Shown piece by piece: positions 6,684 to 19,587 of a stretch of DNA of 64,000 bases (positions are counted from its first letter, which is position 1; each line of letters starts with the position of its first letter). The notes beneath the pieces were generated by a model that ran no database searches, was not told the DNA's origin, and saw only the letters and a program-made list of their open reading frames with translations. This DNA is from Blastomussa wellsi. Its lineage: Eukaryota > Cnidaria > Anthozoa > Scleractinia > Plerogyridae. Both the position numbers and the translations under genes were made by a program. Location: contig OX393570.1 of NCBI GenBank assembly GCA_947652115.1, forward strand, positions 19,343,256 through 19,407,255. The letters run 5' to 3'.

Positions 6684-9478
6684 ACTAGCGCCCAATCCTC
6701 CTCCCCTCTTGGCCTGGCACTTAGTCCCCAATCCTCCTTACCCCCTCTGGGCCTAGCACCTAGCCCCCAATCCTCCTACCCCCCCTCTGGGCCTAAAACT
6801 TAGCCCCCAATCCTTCTTACCCCCTCTGGGCCTAGCACCTAGCCCCCAATCCTCCTACCCCCCTCTGGGCCTAAAACTTAGCCCCCAATCCTCCTACCCC
6901 CCACTTGGCCTAGCACTTAGTCCCCAATCCTCCTTACCCCCTCTAAGCCTAGCACCTAGCCCCCAATCCTCCTTACCCCCTCTAGGCCTAGCCCCTAGCC
7001 CCCAATCTTCCTACCCCCCTCTGGGCCTAGAACTTAGCCCCCAATCCTCCTTACCCCCTCTGGGCCTAGCACCTAGCCCCCAATCCTCCTACCCCCCTCT
7101 GGGCCTAGAACTTAGCCCCCAATCCTCCTTACCCCCTCTAGGCCTAGCCCCTAGCCCCCAATCCTCCTACCCCCCTCTTGGCCTTGCACTTAGACCCATA
7201 TCCTCCTTACCCCCTCTGGGCCTAGCACCTAGCCCCCAATCCTCCTACCCCCCTCTGGGCCTAGAACTTAGCCCCCAATCCTCGTTACCCCCTCTAGGCC
7301 TAGCACCTAGCCCCCAATCCTCCTTACCCCCTCTGGGCCTAGCACCTAGCCCCCAATCCTCCTACCCCCCTCTGGGCCTAGAACTTAGCCCCCAATCCTC
7401 GTTACCCCCTCTAGGCCTAGCACCTAGCCCCCAATCCTCCTACCCCCCTCTGGCCTAGAACTTAGCCCCCAATCCTCCTACCCCCCTCTTGGCCTTGCAC
7501 TTAGACCCCAATCATCCTTACCCCCTCTGGGCCTAGCACCTAGCCCCCAATCCTCCTACCCCCCTCTGGGCCTAGAACTTAGCCCCCAATCCTCGTTACC
7601 CCCTCTAGGCCTAGCACCTAGCCCCCAATCCTCCTACCCCCCTCTGGGCCTAGAACTTAGCCCCCAATCCTCCTTACCCCTCTAGGCCTAGCACCTAGCC
7701 CCAATCCTCCTTACCCCCTCTGGGCCTAGCACCTAGCCCCATTCCTCCTACCCCCCTCTGGGCCTAGAACTTAGCCCCCAATCCTCCTACCCCTCTCTGG
7801 GCCTAGAACTTAGCCCCCAATCCTCCTACCCCCTCTAGGCCTAGCACCTAGCCCCCAATCCTCCTACCCCCCTCTGGGCCTAGAACTTAGCCCCCAATCC
7901 TCCTTACCCCCTCTAGGCCTAGCACCTAGCCCCCAATCCTCCTTACCCCCTCTGGGCCTAGCACCTAGCCCCCAATCCTCCTTACCCCCTCTGGGCCTAG
8001 CACCTAGCCCCCATTCCTCCTACCCCCCTCTGGGCCTAGAACTTAGCCCCCAATCCTCCTACCCCCCTCTGGGCCTAGAACTTAGCCCCCAATCCTCCTT
8101 ACCCCCTCTAGGCCTAGCACCTAGCCCCCAATCCTCCTGCCCCCCTCTGGGCCTAGAACTTAGCCCCCAATCCTCCTTACCCCCTCTAGGCCTAGCACCT
8201 AGCCCCCAATCCTCCTTACCCCCTCTGGGCCTAGCACCTAGCCCCAATCCTCCTACCCCCCTCTGGGCCTAGAACTTAGCCCCAATTTTCCTACCCCCTC
8301 TTGGCCTTGCACATAGTCCCCAATCCTCCTTACCCCCTCTGGTTTTAGCACCTAGCCCCCAATCCTCCTACCCCCGTCTGGGCCTAGAACTTAGCCCCCA
8401 ATCGTTGTTACCCCCTCTAGGCCTAGCACCTAGCCCCCAATCCTCCTTACCCCCTCTGGGCCTAGCACCTAGCCCCCGATCCTCCTACCCCCCTCTGGGC
8501 CTAGAACTTAGCCCCAATCCTCCTACCCCCCTCTTGGCCTAGCACTTAGTCCCCAATCCTCCTTACCCCCTATGGGTTTAGCACCTAGCCCCCAATCCTC
8601 CTACCCCCCTCTTGGCGTAGAACTTAGCCCCCAATCCTCCTACCCTCTCTTGGCCTAGCTCTTAGTCCCCAATCCTCCTTACCCCCTCTGGGCCTAGCAC
8701 CTAGCCCCCAATCCTCCTTACCCCCTCTAGGCCTAGCCCCTAGCCCCCAATCTTCCTACCCCCCTCTGGGCCTAGAACTTAGCCCCCAATCCTCCTTACC
8801 CCCTCTGGGCCTAGCACCTAGCCCCCAATCCTCCTACCCCCCTCTGGGCCTAGAACTTAGCCCCCAATCCTCCTTACCCCCTCTCGGCCTAGCACCTAGC
8901 CCCCAATCCTCCTACCCCCCTCTGGCCTAGAACTTAGCCCCCAATCCTCCTACCCCCCTCTTGGCCTTGCACTTAGACCCATATCCTCCTTACCCCCTCT
9001 GGGCCTAGCACCTAGCCCCCAATCCTCCTACCCCCCTCTGGGCCTAGAACTTAGCCCCCAATCCTCGTTACCTCCTCTAGGCCTAGCACTTAGCCCCAAT
9101 CCTCCTTACCCCCTCTGGGCCTAGCACCTAGCCCCCAATCCTCCTACCCCCCTCTGGGCCTAGAACTTAGCCCCCAATCCTCGTTACCCCCTCTAGGCCT
9201 AGCACCTAGCCCCCAATCCTCCTACCCCCCTCTGGCCTAGAACTTAGCCCCCAATCCTCCTACCCCCCTCTTGGCCTAGCACTTAGTCCCAATTCTCCTT
9301 ACCCCCCTCTGGGTTTAGCACCTAGCCCCCAATCCTCCTACCCCCCTCTGGTCCTAGAACTTAGCTCCCAATCCTCCTACCCCATCTTGGCCTAGCACTT
9401 GGTCCCGAATCCTCTTTCCCCCTCTGGGCCTAGCACTTAGCTTCCAATCCTCCTACCCCCCTCTTCGCCTCTAACTTA
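6684..9478. repeat. C-rich 39-bp satellite array, block 2
   Basis: Same 39-bp family and subtypes as the block at the left edge. From 7241 onward it follows positions 1-2238 unit by unit. Shared rare variants include a TCATCC unit (271 and 7512), a CGATCC unit (1244 and 8478) and TCTTCGCC (2231 and 9462). The offset slips from 7241 to 7231 through about ten one-base losses, almost all in C runs. The array is cut by the N gap at the counterpart of position ~2239. Variants in the first part (6970-7240) recur near 8720-9010, supporting an internal period of about 1.75-1.8 kb. On the minus strand parts stay open with a GLGARPRGGKEDW period; I regard this as incidental. Confidence 0.96.
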
Positions 9479-9678
9479 NNNNNNNNNNNNNNNNNNNNNN
9501 NNNNNNNNNNNNNNNNNNNNNNNNNNNNNNNNNNNNNNNNNNNNNNNNNNNNNNNNNNNNNNNNNNNNNNNNNNNNNNNNNNNNNNNNNNNNNNNNNNNN
9601 NNNNNNNNNNNNNNNNNNNNNNNNNNNNNNNNNNNNNNNNNNNNNNNNNNNNNNNNNNNNNNNNNNNNNNNNNNNNNN
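9479..9678. other. Assembly gap, 200 N
   Basis: Exactly 200 undetermined bases separate the C-rich satellite from the AT-rich satellite. A round number suggests a scaffolding placeholder, so true distance and even direct adjacency of the two arrays are unknown. Confidence 0.99.
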
Positions 9679-10481
9679 ACCATGTTTATTTGGCCATAAT
9701 TTGGGTATTATAACCATGGTTATTTTGGCCATAATTTGGGTATTATAACCATGGTTATTTTGCCCATATTTTGGGTATTATAGCCACGGTTATTTTGCCC
9801 ATAATTTGGCTATTATAACCATGGTTATTTGGCCATAATTTGGGTATTATAACCATGGTTATTTTTGCCATAATTTGGGTATTATAACCATGGTTATTTT
9901 GCCCATATTTTGGGTATTATAGCCACGGTTATTTTTCCCATAATTTGGTTATTATAACCATGGTTATTTGGCCATAATTTGGGTATTATAACAACGGTTA
10001 TTTTGGCCATAATTTGGGTATTATAACCATGGTTATTTTGCCCATATTTTGGGTATTATAGCCACGGTTATTTTGCCCATATTTTGGGTATTATAACCAT
10101 GGTTATTTTGCCCATAATTTGGCTATTATAACCATGGTTATTTTTGCCATAATTTGGGTATTATAACCATGGTTATTTTGCCCATATTTTGGGTATTATA
10201 GCCACGGTTATTTTGCCCATAATTTGGCTATTATAACCATGGTTATTTGGCCATAATTTGGGTATTATAACCATGGTTATTTTGGCCATAATTTGGGTAT
10301 TATAACCATGGTTATTTTGCCCATAACTTGGCTATTATAACCATGGTTATTTTGGCCATAATTTGGGTATTATAACCATGGTTATTTGGCCATAATTTGG
10401 GTATTACTACCATGGTTATCTTGGCCATAATTTGGCTATTATAACCATGGTTATTTGGCCATAATTTGGGTATTATAACCA

Positions 10482-13400
10482 TTGTTATTTTGGCCATAAT
10501 TTCAGTATTATAACCATGGTTATTTTGCCCATATTTTGGGTATTATAAACATGGTTATTTTGCCCATAATTTGGCTATTATAACCATGGTTATTTTGGCC
10601 AAAATTTGCGTATTACAACCATGGTTATTTTGGCCATAATTTGAGTATTATAACCATGGTTGTTTGGCCATAATTTGGGTATTATAACCATGGATATTTT
10701 GCTCATATTTTGGGTATCATAACCATGGTTATTTTGCCTATAATTTGGCTATTATAACCATGGTTATTTTAGCCAAAATTTGCGTATTATAACTAGGGTT
10801 AATTTGGCAATAATTTGAGTATTATAACCATGGTTATTTGCCCATAATTTGGGTATAATAACCATGGCTATTTTGGCCATAATTTGGGTATTATAACCAT
10901 GGTTATTTTGGTCATAATTTGGGTATTATAACCATGGTTATTTTGGCCATAATTTGGGTATTATAACCATGGTTATTTTGCCCATAATTTGGCTATTATA
11001 ACCATGGTTAATTTGACCATAATTTGGGTATTATAACCATGGTTATTTGGCCATAATTTGGGTATTATAACCATGGTTATTTTGGCCATAATTTGGGTAT
11101 TATAACCACGGCTATTTTGGCCATAATTTGGGTATTATAACCATGGTTATTCTGGCCATAATATGGGTATTATAACCATGGTTATTTTGGCCATAATTTG
11201 GGTATTATAACCATGGTTATTTTGCCCATATTTTGGGTATAATAACCATGGTTATTTTGGCCAGAATTTGGGTATTATAACCATGGTTATTTTGCCCATA
11301 ATTTGACCATTATAACCATGGTTATTTTGGCGAAAATTTGGGTATTATAACCATGGTTATTTTGACCATATTTTGGGCATTATAACCATGGTTATTTTGG
11401 CCAGAATTTGGGTATTATAACCATGATTTTTTTCGGCATAATTTGAGTTTTATAACCATGGTTATTTTGGAAATAATTTGGGTATTATAACCATGGTTAT
11501 TTTGGCCATAACTTGGGTATTATAACCATGGTTATTTTGCCCATATTTTTGGTATTATACCCATGGTTATTTTGCCCATAATTTGGCTATTATAACCATG
11601 GTTATTTTGGCCAAAATTTGCGTATTATAACCATGGTTATTTTGGCCATAATTTGGGTATTATAACCATGGTTATTTGGCCATAATGTGGGCATTATAAC
11701 CATGGTTATTTTGGCCATAATTTAAGTATTATAACGATTGTTATTTGGCCATAATTTGGGTATTATAACCATGGTTATTTTGGCCATAATTTGGGTATTA
11801 TAACCATGGTTATTTTGCCCATATTTTGGGAATTATAGCCACGGTTATTTTGCCCATAATTTGGTTATTATAACCATGGTTATTTGGCCATAATTTGGGT
11901 ATTATAACCATGGTTATTTTGGCCATAATTTGGGTATTATAACCATGGTTATTTGGCCATAATTTGGGTATTTTAACCATGGTTATTTTAACCATAATTT
12001 GGTTATTATAACCATGGTTATTTTGGCCATAATTTGGGTATTATAACCATGGTTATTTGGCCATAATTTGGGTATTACAACCATGGTTATTTTGGCCATA
12101 ATTTGGGTATTATAACCATGGTTATTTGGCCATAATTTGGGTATTATAACCATGGTTATTTGGCCATAATTTGGGTATTATAACCATTGTTATTTTGGCC
12201 ATAATTTCAGTATTATAACCATGGTTATTTTGCCCATATTTTGGGTATTATAAACATGGTTATTTTGCCCATAATTTGGCTATTATAACCATGGTTATTT
12301 TGGCCAAAATTTGCGTATTACAACCATGGTTATTTTGGCCATAATTTGAGTATTATAACCATGGTTGTTTGGCCATAATTTGGGTATTATAACCATGGAT
12401 ATTTTGCTCATATTTTGGGTATCATAACCATGGTTATTTTGCCTATAATTTGGCTATTATAACCATGGTTATTTTAGCCAAAATTTGCGTATTATAACTA
12501 GGGTTAATTTGGCAATAATTTGAGTATTATAACCATGGTTATTTGCCCATAATTTGGGTATAATAACCATGGCTATTTTGGCCATAATTTGGGTATTATA
12601 ACCATGGTTATTTTGGTCATAATTTGGGTATTATAACCATGGTTATTTTGGCCATAATTTGGGTATTATAACCATGGTTATTTTGCCCATAATTTGGCTA
12701 TTATAACCATGGTTAATTTGACCATAATTTGGGTATTATAACCATGGTTATTTGGCCATAATTTGGGTATTATAACCATGGTTATTTTGGCCATAATTTG
12801 GGTATTATAACCACGGCTATTTTGGCCATAATTTGGGTATTATAACCATGGTTATTCTGGCCATAATATGGGTATTATAACCATGGTTATTTTGGCCATA
12901 ATTTGGGTATTATAACCATGGTTATTTTGCCCATATTTTGGGTATAATAACCATGGTTATTTTGGCCAGAATTTGGGTGTTATAACCATGGTTATTTTGC
13001 CCATAATTTGACCATTATAACCATGGTTATTTTGGCGAAAATTTGGGTATTATAACCATGGTTATTTTGACCATATTTTGGGCATTATAACCATGGTTAT
13101 TTTGGCCAGAATTTGGGTATTATAACCATGATTTTTTTCGGCATAATTTGAGTTTTATAACCATGGTTATTTTGGAAATAATTTGGGTATTATAACCATG
13201 GTTATTTTGGCCATAACTTGGGTATTATAACCATGGTTATTTTGCCCATATTTTTGGTATTATACCCATGGTTATTTTGCCCATAATTTGGCTATTATAA
13301 CCATGGTTATTTTGGCCAAAATTTGCGTATTATAACCATGGTTATTTTGGCCATAATTTGGGTATTATAACCATGGTTATTTGGCCATAATGTGGGCATT

Positions 13401-13890
13401 ATAACCATGGTTATTTTGGCCATAATTTAAGTATTATAACGATTGTTATTTGGCCATAATTTGGGTATTATAACCATGGTTATTTTGGCCATAATTTGGG
13501 TATTATAACCATGGTTATTTTGCCCATATTTTGGGAATTATAGCCACGGTTATTTTGCCCATAATTTGGTTATTATAACCATGGTTATTTGGCCATAATT
13601 TGGGTATTATAACCATGGTTATTTTGGCCATAATTTGGGTATTATAACCATGGTTATTTGGCCATAATTTGGGTATTTTAACCATGGTTATTTTAACCAT
13701 AATTTGGTTATTATAACCATGGTTATTTTGGCCATAATTTGGGTATTATAACCATGGTTATTTGGCCATAATTTGGGTATTACAACCATGGTTATTTTGG
13801 CCATAATTTGGGTATTATAACCATGGTTATTTGGCCATAATTTGGGTATTATAACCATGGTTATTTGGCCATAATTTGGGTATTATAACC
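10482..13890. repeat. 1705-bp tandem duplication in domain A
   Basis: Copies approximately 10482-12186 and 12187-13890. Landmarks at 1705-bp spacing include AACCATTGTTATTTTGG followed by TTCAG, GGTTGTTTGG (about 10658 and 12363), AACTAGGGTTAATTTGG (about 10792 and 12497), and TGATTTTTTTCGG (about 11424 and 13129). The copies diverge after about 13890. Boundaries are approximate because phase within a tandem array is arbitrary. Confidence 0.85.
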
Positions 13891-16830
13891 ATTGTTATTT
13901 TGGCCATAATTTGGCTATTATAACCATGGTTATTTTGGCCATAATTTGGGTATTATAACCATGGTTATTTGGCCATAATTTGGCTATTATAACCATGGTT
14001 ATTTGGCCATAATTTGGGTATTATAACCATGGTTATTTTGCCCATATTTTGGGTATTATAGCCACGGTTATTTTGCCCATATTTTGGCTATTATAACCAT
14101 GGTTATTTGGCCATAATTTGAGTATTATAACCATGGTTTTTTTTGGGCATAATTTGGGTATTATAGCCACGGTTATTTTGCCCATATTTTGGCTATTATA
14201 ACCATGGTTATTTGGCCATAATTTGAGTATTATAACCATGGTTTTTTTGGGCATAATTTGGGTATTATAACCATGGTTATTTTGCTCATATCTTGGGTAT
14301 TATAGCCACGGTTATTTTGCCCATAATTTGGCTATTATAACCATGGTTATTTGGCCATAATTTGAGTATTATAACCATGGTTATTTTTGCCATAATTTGG
14401 GTATTATAACCATGGTTATTTTGCCCATAACTTGGCTATTATAACCATGGTTATTTTGGCCATAATTTGGGTATTATAACCATGGTTATTTGGCCATAAT
14501 TTGGGTATTATAACCATGGTTATTTTGGCCATAATTTGGGTATTATAACCATGGTTATTTGGCCATAATTTGGGTATTATAACCATGGTTATTTTGGCCA
14601 TAATTTGGGTATTATAACCATGGTTATTTTGCCCATAACTTGGCTATTATAACCATGGTTATTTTGGCCATAATTTGAGTATTATAACCATGGTTATTTG
14701 GCCATAATTTGGGTATTATAACCATGGTTATTTTGGCCATAATTTGGGTATTATAACCATGGTTATTTGGCCATAATTTGGGTATTATAACCATGGTTAT
14801 TTTGGCCATAATTTGGGTATTATAACCACGGCTATTTGGCCATAATTTGGGTATTATAACCATGGTTATTCTGGCCATAATATGGGTATTATAACCATGG
14901 TTATTTTGGCCATAATTTGGGTATTATAACCATGGTTATTTTGCCCATATTTTGGGTATAATAACCATGGTTATTTTGGCCAGAATTTGGGTATTATAAC
15001 CATGGTTATTTTGCCCATAATTTGACCATTATAACCATGGTTATTTTGGCGAAAATTTGGGTATTATAACCATAGTTATTTTGACCATATTTTGGGCATT
15101 ATAACCATGGTTATTTTGGCCAGAATTTGGGTATTATAACCATGATTTTTTTCGCCATAATTTGAGTTTTATAACCATGGTTATTTTGGAAATAATTTGG
15201 GTATTATAACCATGGTTATTTTGGCCATAACTTGGGTATTATAACCATGGTTATTTTGCCCATATTTTTGGTATTATACCCATGGTTATTTTGCCCATAA
15301 TTTGGCTATTATAACCATGGTTATTTTGGCCAAAATTTGCGTATTATAACCATGGTTATTTTGGCCATAATTTGGGTATTATAACCATGGTTATTTGGCC
15401 ATAATGTGGGCATTATAACCATGGTTATTTTGGCCATAATTTAAGTATTATAACGATTGTTATTTGGCCATAATTTGGGTATTATAACCATGGTTATTTT
15501 GGCCATAATTTGGGTATTATAACCATGGTTATTTTGCCCATATTTTGGGAATTATAGCCACGGTTATTTTGCCCATAATTTGGTTATTATAACCATGGTT
15601 ATTTGGCCATAATTTGGGTATTATAACCATGGTTATTTTGGCCATAATTTGGGTATTATAACCATGGTTATTTGGCCATAATTTGGGTATTTTAACCATG
15701 GTTATTTTAACCATAATTTGGTTATTATAACCATGGTTATTTTGGCCATAATTTGGGTATTATAACCATGGTTATTTGGCCATAATTTGGGTATTACAAC
15801 CATGGTTATTTTGGCCATAATTTTGGTATTATAACCATGGTTATTTGGCCATAATTTGGGTATTATAACCATGGTTATTTGGCCATAATTTGGGTATTAT
15901 AACCATGGTTATTTTGGCCATAATTTGGCTATTATAACCATGGTTATTTTGGCCATAATTTGGGTATTATAACCATGGTTATTTGGCCATAATTTGGCTA
16001 TTATAACCATGGTTATTTGGCCATAATTTGGGTATTATAACCATGGTTATTTTGCCCATATTTTGGGTATTATAGCCACGGTTATTTTGCCCATATTTTG
16101 GCTATTATAACCATGGTTATTTGGCCATAATTTGAGTATTATAACCATGGTTTTTTTTGGGCATAATTTGGGTATTATAGCCACGGTTATTTTGCCCATA
16201 TTTTGGCTATTATAACCATGGTTATTTGGCCATAATTTGAGTATTATAACCATGGTTTTTTTGGGCATAATTTGGGTATTATAACCATGGTTATTTTGCT
16301 CATATCTTGGGTATTATAGCCACGGTTATTTTGCCCATAATTTGGCTATTATAACCATGGTTATTTGGCCATAATTTGAGTATTATAACCATGGTTATTT
16401 TTGCCATAATTTGGGTATTATAACCATGGTTATTTTGCCCATAACTTGGCTATTATAACCATGGTTATTTTGGCCATAATTTGGGTATTATAACCATGGT
16501 TATTTGGCCATAATTTGGGTATTATAACCATGGTTATTTTGGCCATAATTTGGGTATTATAACCATGGTTATTTGGCCATAATTTGGGTATTATAACCAT
16601 GGTTATTTTGGCCATAATTTGGGTATTATAACCATGGTTATTTTGCCCATAACTTGGCTATTATAACCATGGTTATTTTGGCCATAATTTGAGTATTATA
16701 ACCATGGTTATTTGGCCATAATTTGGGTATTATAACCATGGTTATTTTGGCCATAATTTGGGTATTATAACTTTGGTTATTTGGCCATAATTTGGGTATT
16801 ATAACCATGGTTATTTTGGCCATAATTTGG
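12800..16830. repeat. 2014-bp tandem duplication in domain A
   Basis: Segments at about 12800-14815 and 14815-16830 repeat with a 2014-2015-bp offset. Landmarks: the GGGAATTATAGCC monomer (about 13530 and 15545), the double TTTTTTTGGGCATAATTT variant (about 14140/14245 and 16155/16260) and the ACTTGGC monomer (14436 and 16444 region). It overlaps the second copy of the 1705-bp repeat, so duplications are nested. Edges are approximate. Confidence 0.85.
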
Positions 16831-18231
16831 GTATTATAACCATGGTTATTTGGCCATAATTTGGGTATTATAACCATGGTTATTTTGGCCATAATTTGGG
16901 TATTATAACCATGGTTATTTGGCCATAATTTGGGTATTATAACCATGGTTATTTTGGCCATAATTTGGGTATTATAACCATGGTTATTTTGCCCATAACT
17001 TGGCTATTATAACCATGGTTATTTTGGCCATAATTTGGGTATTATAACCATGGTTATTTGGCCATAATTTGGGTATTATAACCATGGTTATTTGGCCATA
17101 ATTTGGGTATTATAGCCACGGTTATTTTGCCCATAATTTGGCTATTATAACCATGGTTATTCTGCCATAATTTGGGTATTATAACCATGGTTATTTTGGG
17201 CATAATTTGGGTATTATAACCATGGTTATTTTGCCCATATTTTGGGTATTATAGTCACGGTTATTTTGCCCATAATTTGGCTATTATAACCATGTTTATT
17301 TTGGCCATAATTTGGCTATTATAACCATGGAAATTTTGGCCACAATTTGCGTATTATAACCATGGTTATTTTGGCCATAATTTAGGTATTATAACCATGG
17401 TTATTTGGCCATAATTTGGGTATTATAACGATGGTTATTTTGGCCATAATTTGGGTATTATAACCATGGTTATTTGGCCATAATTTGGGTGTTATAACCA
17501 TGGTTATTTTAACCATAATTTGGGTATTATAACTATGGTTATTTGGCCATAATTTTGCTATCATAACCATGGTTATTTTGGCCATAATTTGGGTATTATA
17601 ACCATGGTTAATTTGGCCATAATTTGGCTATTATAACCATGGTTATTTTGGCCATAATTTGGGTATTATAACTATGGTTATTTGGCCATAATTTGGGTAT
17701 CATAACCATGGTTATTTTGGCCATAATTTGGCTATTATAAACATGGTTATTTGGCCATAATTTGGCTATTATAACCATGGTTATTTTGGCCATAATTTGG
17801 GTATTATAACAATGGTTATTTTGCCCATATTTTGGGTATTATAGCCACGGTTATGTTGCCCAGAATTTGGCTATTATAACCATGTTTATTTGGCCATAAT
17901 TTGGGTATTATAACCATGTTTATTTTGGCCATAATTTGGCTATTATAACCATGGTAATTTTGGCCAAAATTTGCGTATTATAACCATGGTTATTTTGGCC
18001 ATAATTTAGGTATTATAACCATGGTTATTTGGCCATAATTTGGGTATTATAACGATGGTTATTTTGGCCACAATTTGGGTATTATAACCATGGTTATTTG
18101 GCCATAATTTGGGTGTTATAACCATGGTTATTTTAACCATAATTTGAATATAATAACCATGGTTATTTTGCCCATAATTTTGCTATTATAACCATAGTTA
18201 TTTGGCCATAATTTGGGTATTATAACCATGG

Positions 18232-19587
18232 TTAATTTGGCCAAAATTTGCGTATTATAACCATGGTTATTTTGGCCATAATTTGGGTATTATAACTATG
18301 GTTATTTGGCCATAATTTGGGTATCATAACCATGGTTATTTTGGCCATAATTTGGCTATTATAAACATGGTTATTTGGCCATAATTTGGCTATTATAACC
18401 ATGGTTATTTTGGCCATAATTTGGGTATTATAACCATGGTTATTTTCTCCATAATTTGGATATTATAACAATGGTTATTTTGCCCATATTTTGGGTATTA
18501 TAGCCACGGTTATTTTGCCCAGAATTTGGCTATTATAACCATGTTTATTTGGCCATAATTTGGGTATTATAACCATGGTTATTTTGGCCATAATTTGGGT
18601 ATTATAACCATGGTTATTTTTCCCATATTTTGGGTATTATAGCCACGGTTATTTTGGCCATAATTTGGGTATTATAACCATGGTTATTTTGGCCATAATT
18701 TGAGTATTATAACCATGGTTATTTTGGCCATAATTTGGGTATTATAACTATGGTTATTTGGCCATAATTTGGGTATCATAACCATGGTTATTTTGGCCAT
18801 AATTTGGCTATTATAAACATGGTTATTTGGCCATAATTTGGCTATTATAACCATGGTTATTTTGGCCATAATTTGGGTATTATAACCATGGTTATTTTCT
18901 CCATAATTTGGATATTATAACAATGGTTATTTTGCCCATATTTTGGGTATTATAGCCACGGTTATTTTGCCCAGAATTTGGCTATTATAACCATGTTTAT
19001 TTGGCCATAATTTGGGTATTATAACCATGGTTATTTTGGCCATAATTTGGGTATTATAACCATGGTTATTTTGCCCATATTTTGGGTATTATAGCCACGG
19101 TTATTTTGGCCATAATTTGGGTATTATAACCATGGTTATTTTGGCCATAATTTGAGTATTATAACCATGGTTATTTTGGCCATAATTTGGGTATTATAAC
19201 TATGGTTATTTGGCCATAATTTGGGTATCATAACCATGGTTATTTTGGCCATAATTTGGCTATTATAAACATGGTTATTTGGCCATAATTTGGCTATTAT
19301 AACCATGGTTATTTTGGCCATAATTTGGGTATTATAACCATGGTTATTTTGGCCATAATTTGGATATTATAACAATGGTTATTTTGCCCATATTTTGGGT
19401 ATTATAGCCACGGTTATTTTGCGCAGAATTTGGCTATTATAACCATGTTTTTTTGGCCATAATTTGGGTATTATAACCATGGTTATTTTGGCCATAATTT
19501 GGGTATTATAACCATGGTTATTTTGCCCATATTTTGGGTATTATAGCCACGGTTATTTTGCCCAGAATTTGGCTATTATAACCATGT
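18232..19587. repeat. 452-bp block, three tandem copies
   Basis: The rare monomer with TTTTCTCC at 18443 recurs at 18895, and its counterpart with TTTTGGCC before TTGGATATT is at 19347, each 452 bp apart. The third copy is less exact in its second half. In the next 6708-bp repeat only two copies are present (25603 and 26055), so copy number changed after or during the larger duplication. Confidence 0.85.

Noticed and set aside
6639..6731. 31-codon N-terminal extension of the 208-aa ORF
   Set aside because: It begins at TTG and encodes satellite sequence; the ATG at 6638 has a strong context.
1..9478. Telomere-like interpretation of the C-rich repeat
   Set aside because: The unit is 39 bp with no TTAGGG/CCCTAA periodicity; isolated CCTAG or CCCCCAA strings are not telomeric.
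9430..9732. ORFs running through the N gap
   Set aside because: They consist of undetermined residues between two unrelated satellites; an artefact of translating N.
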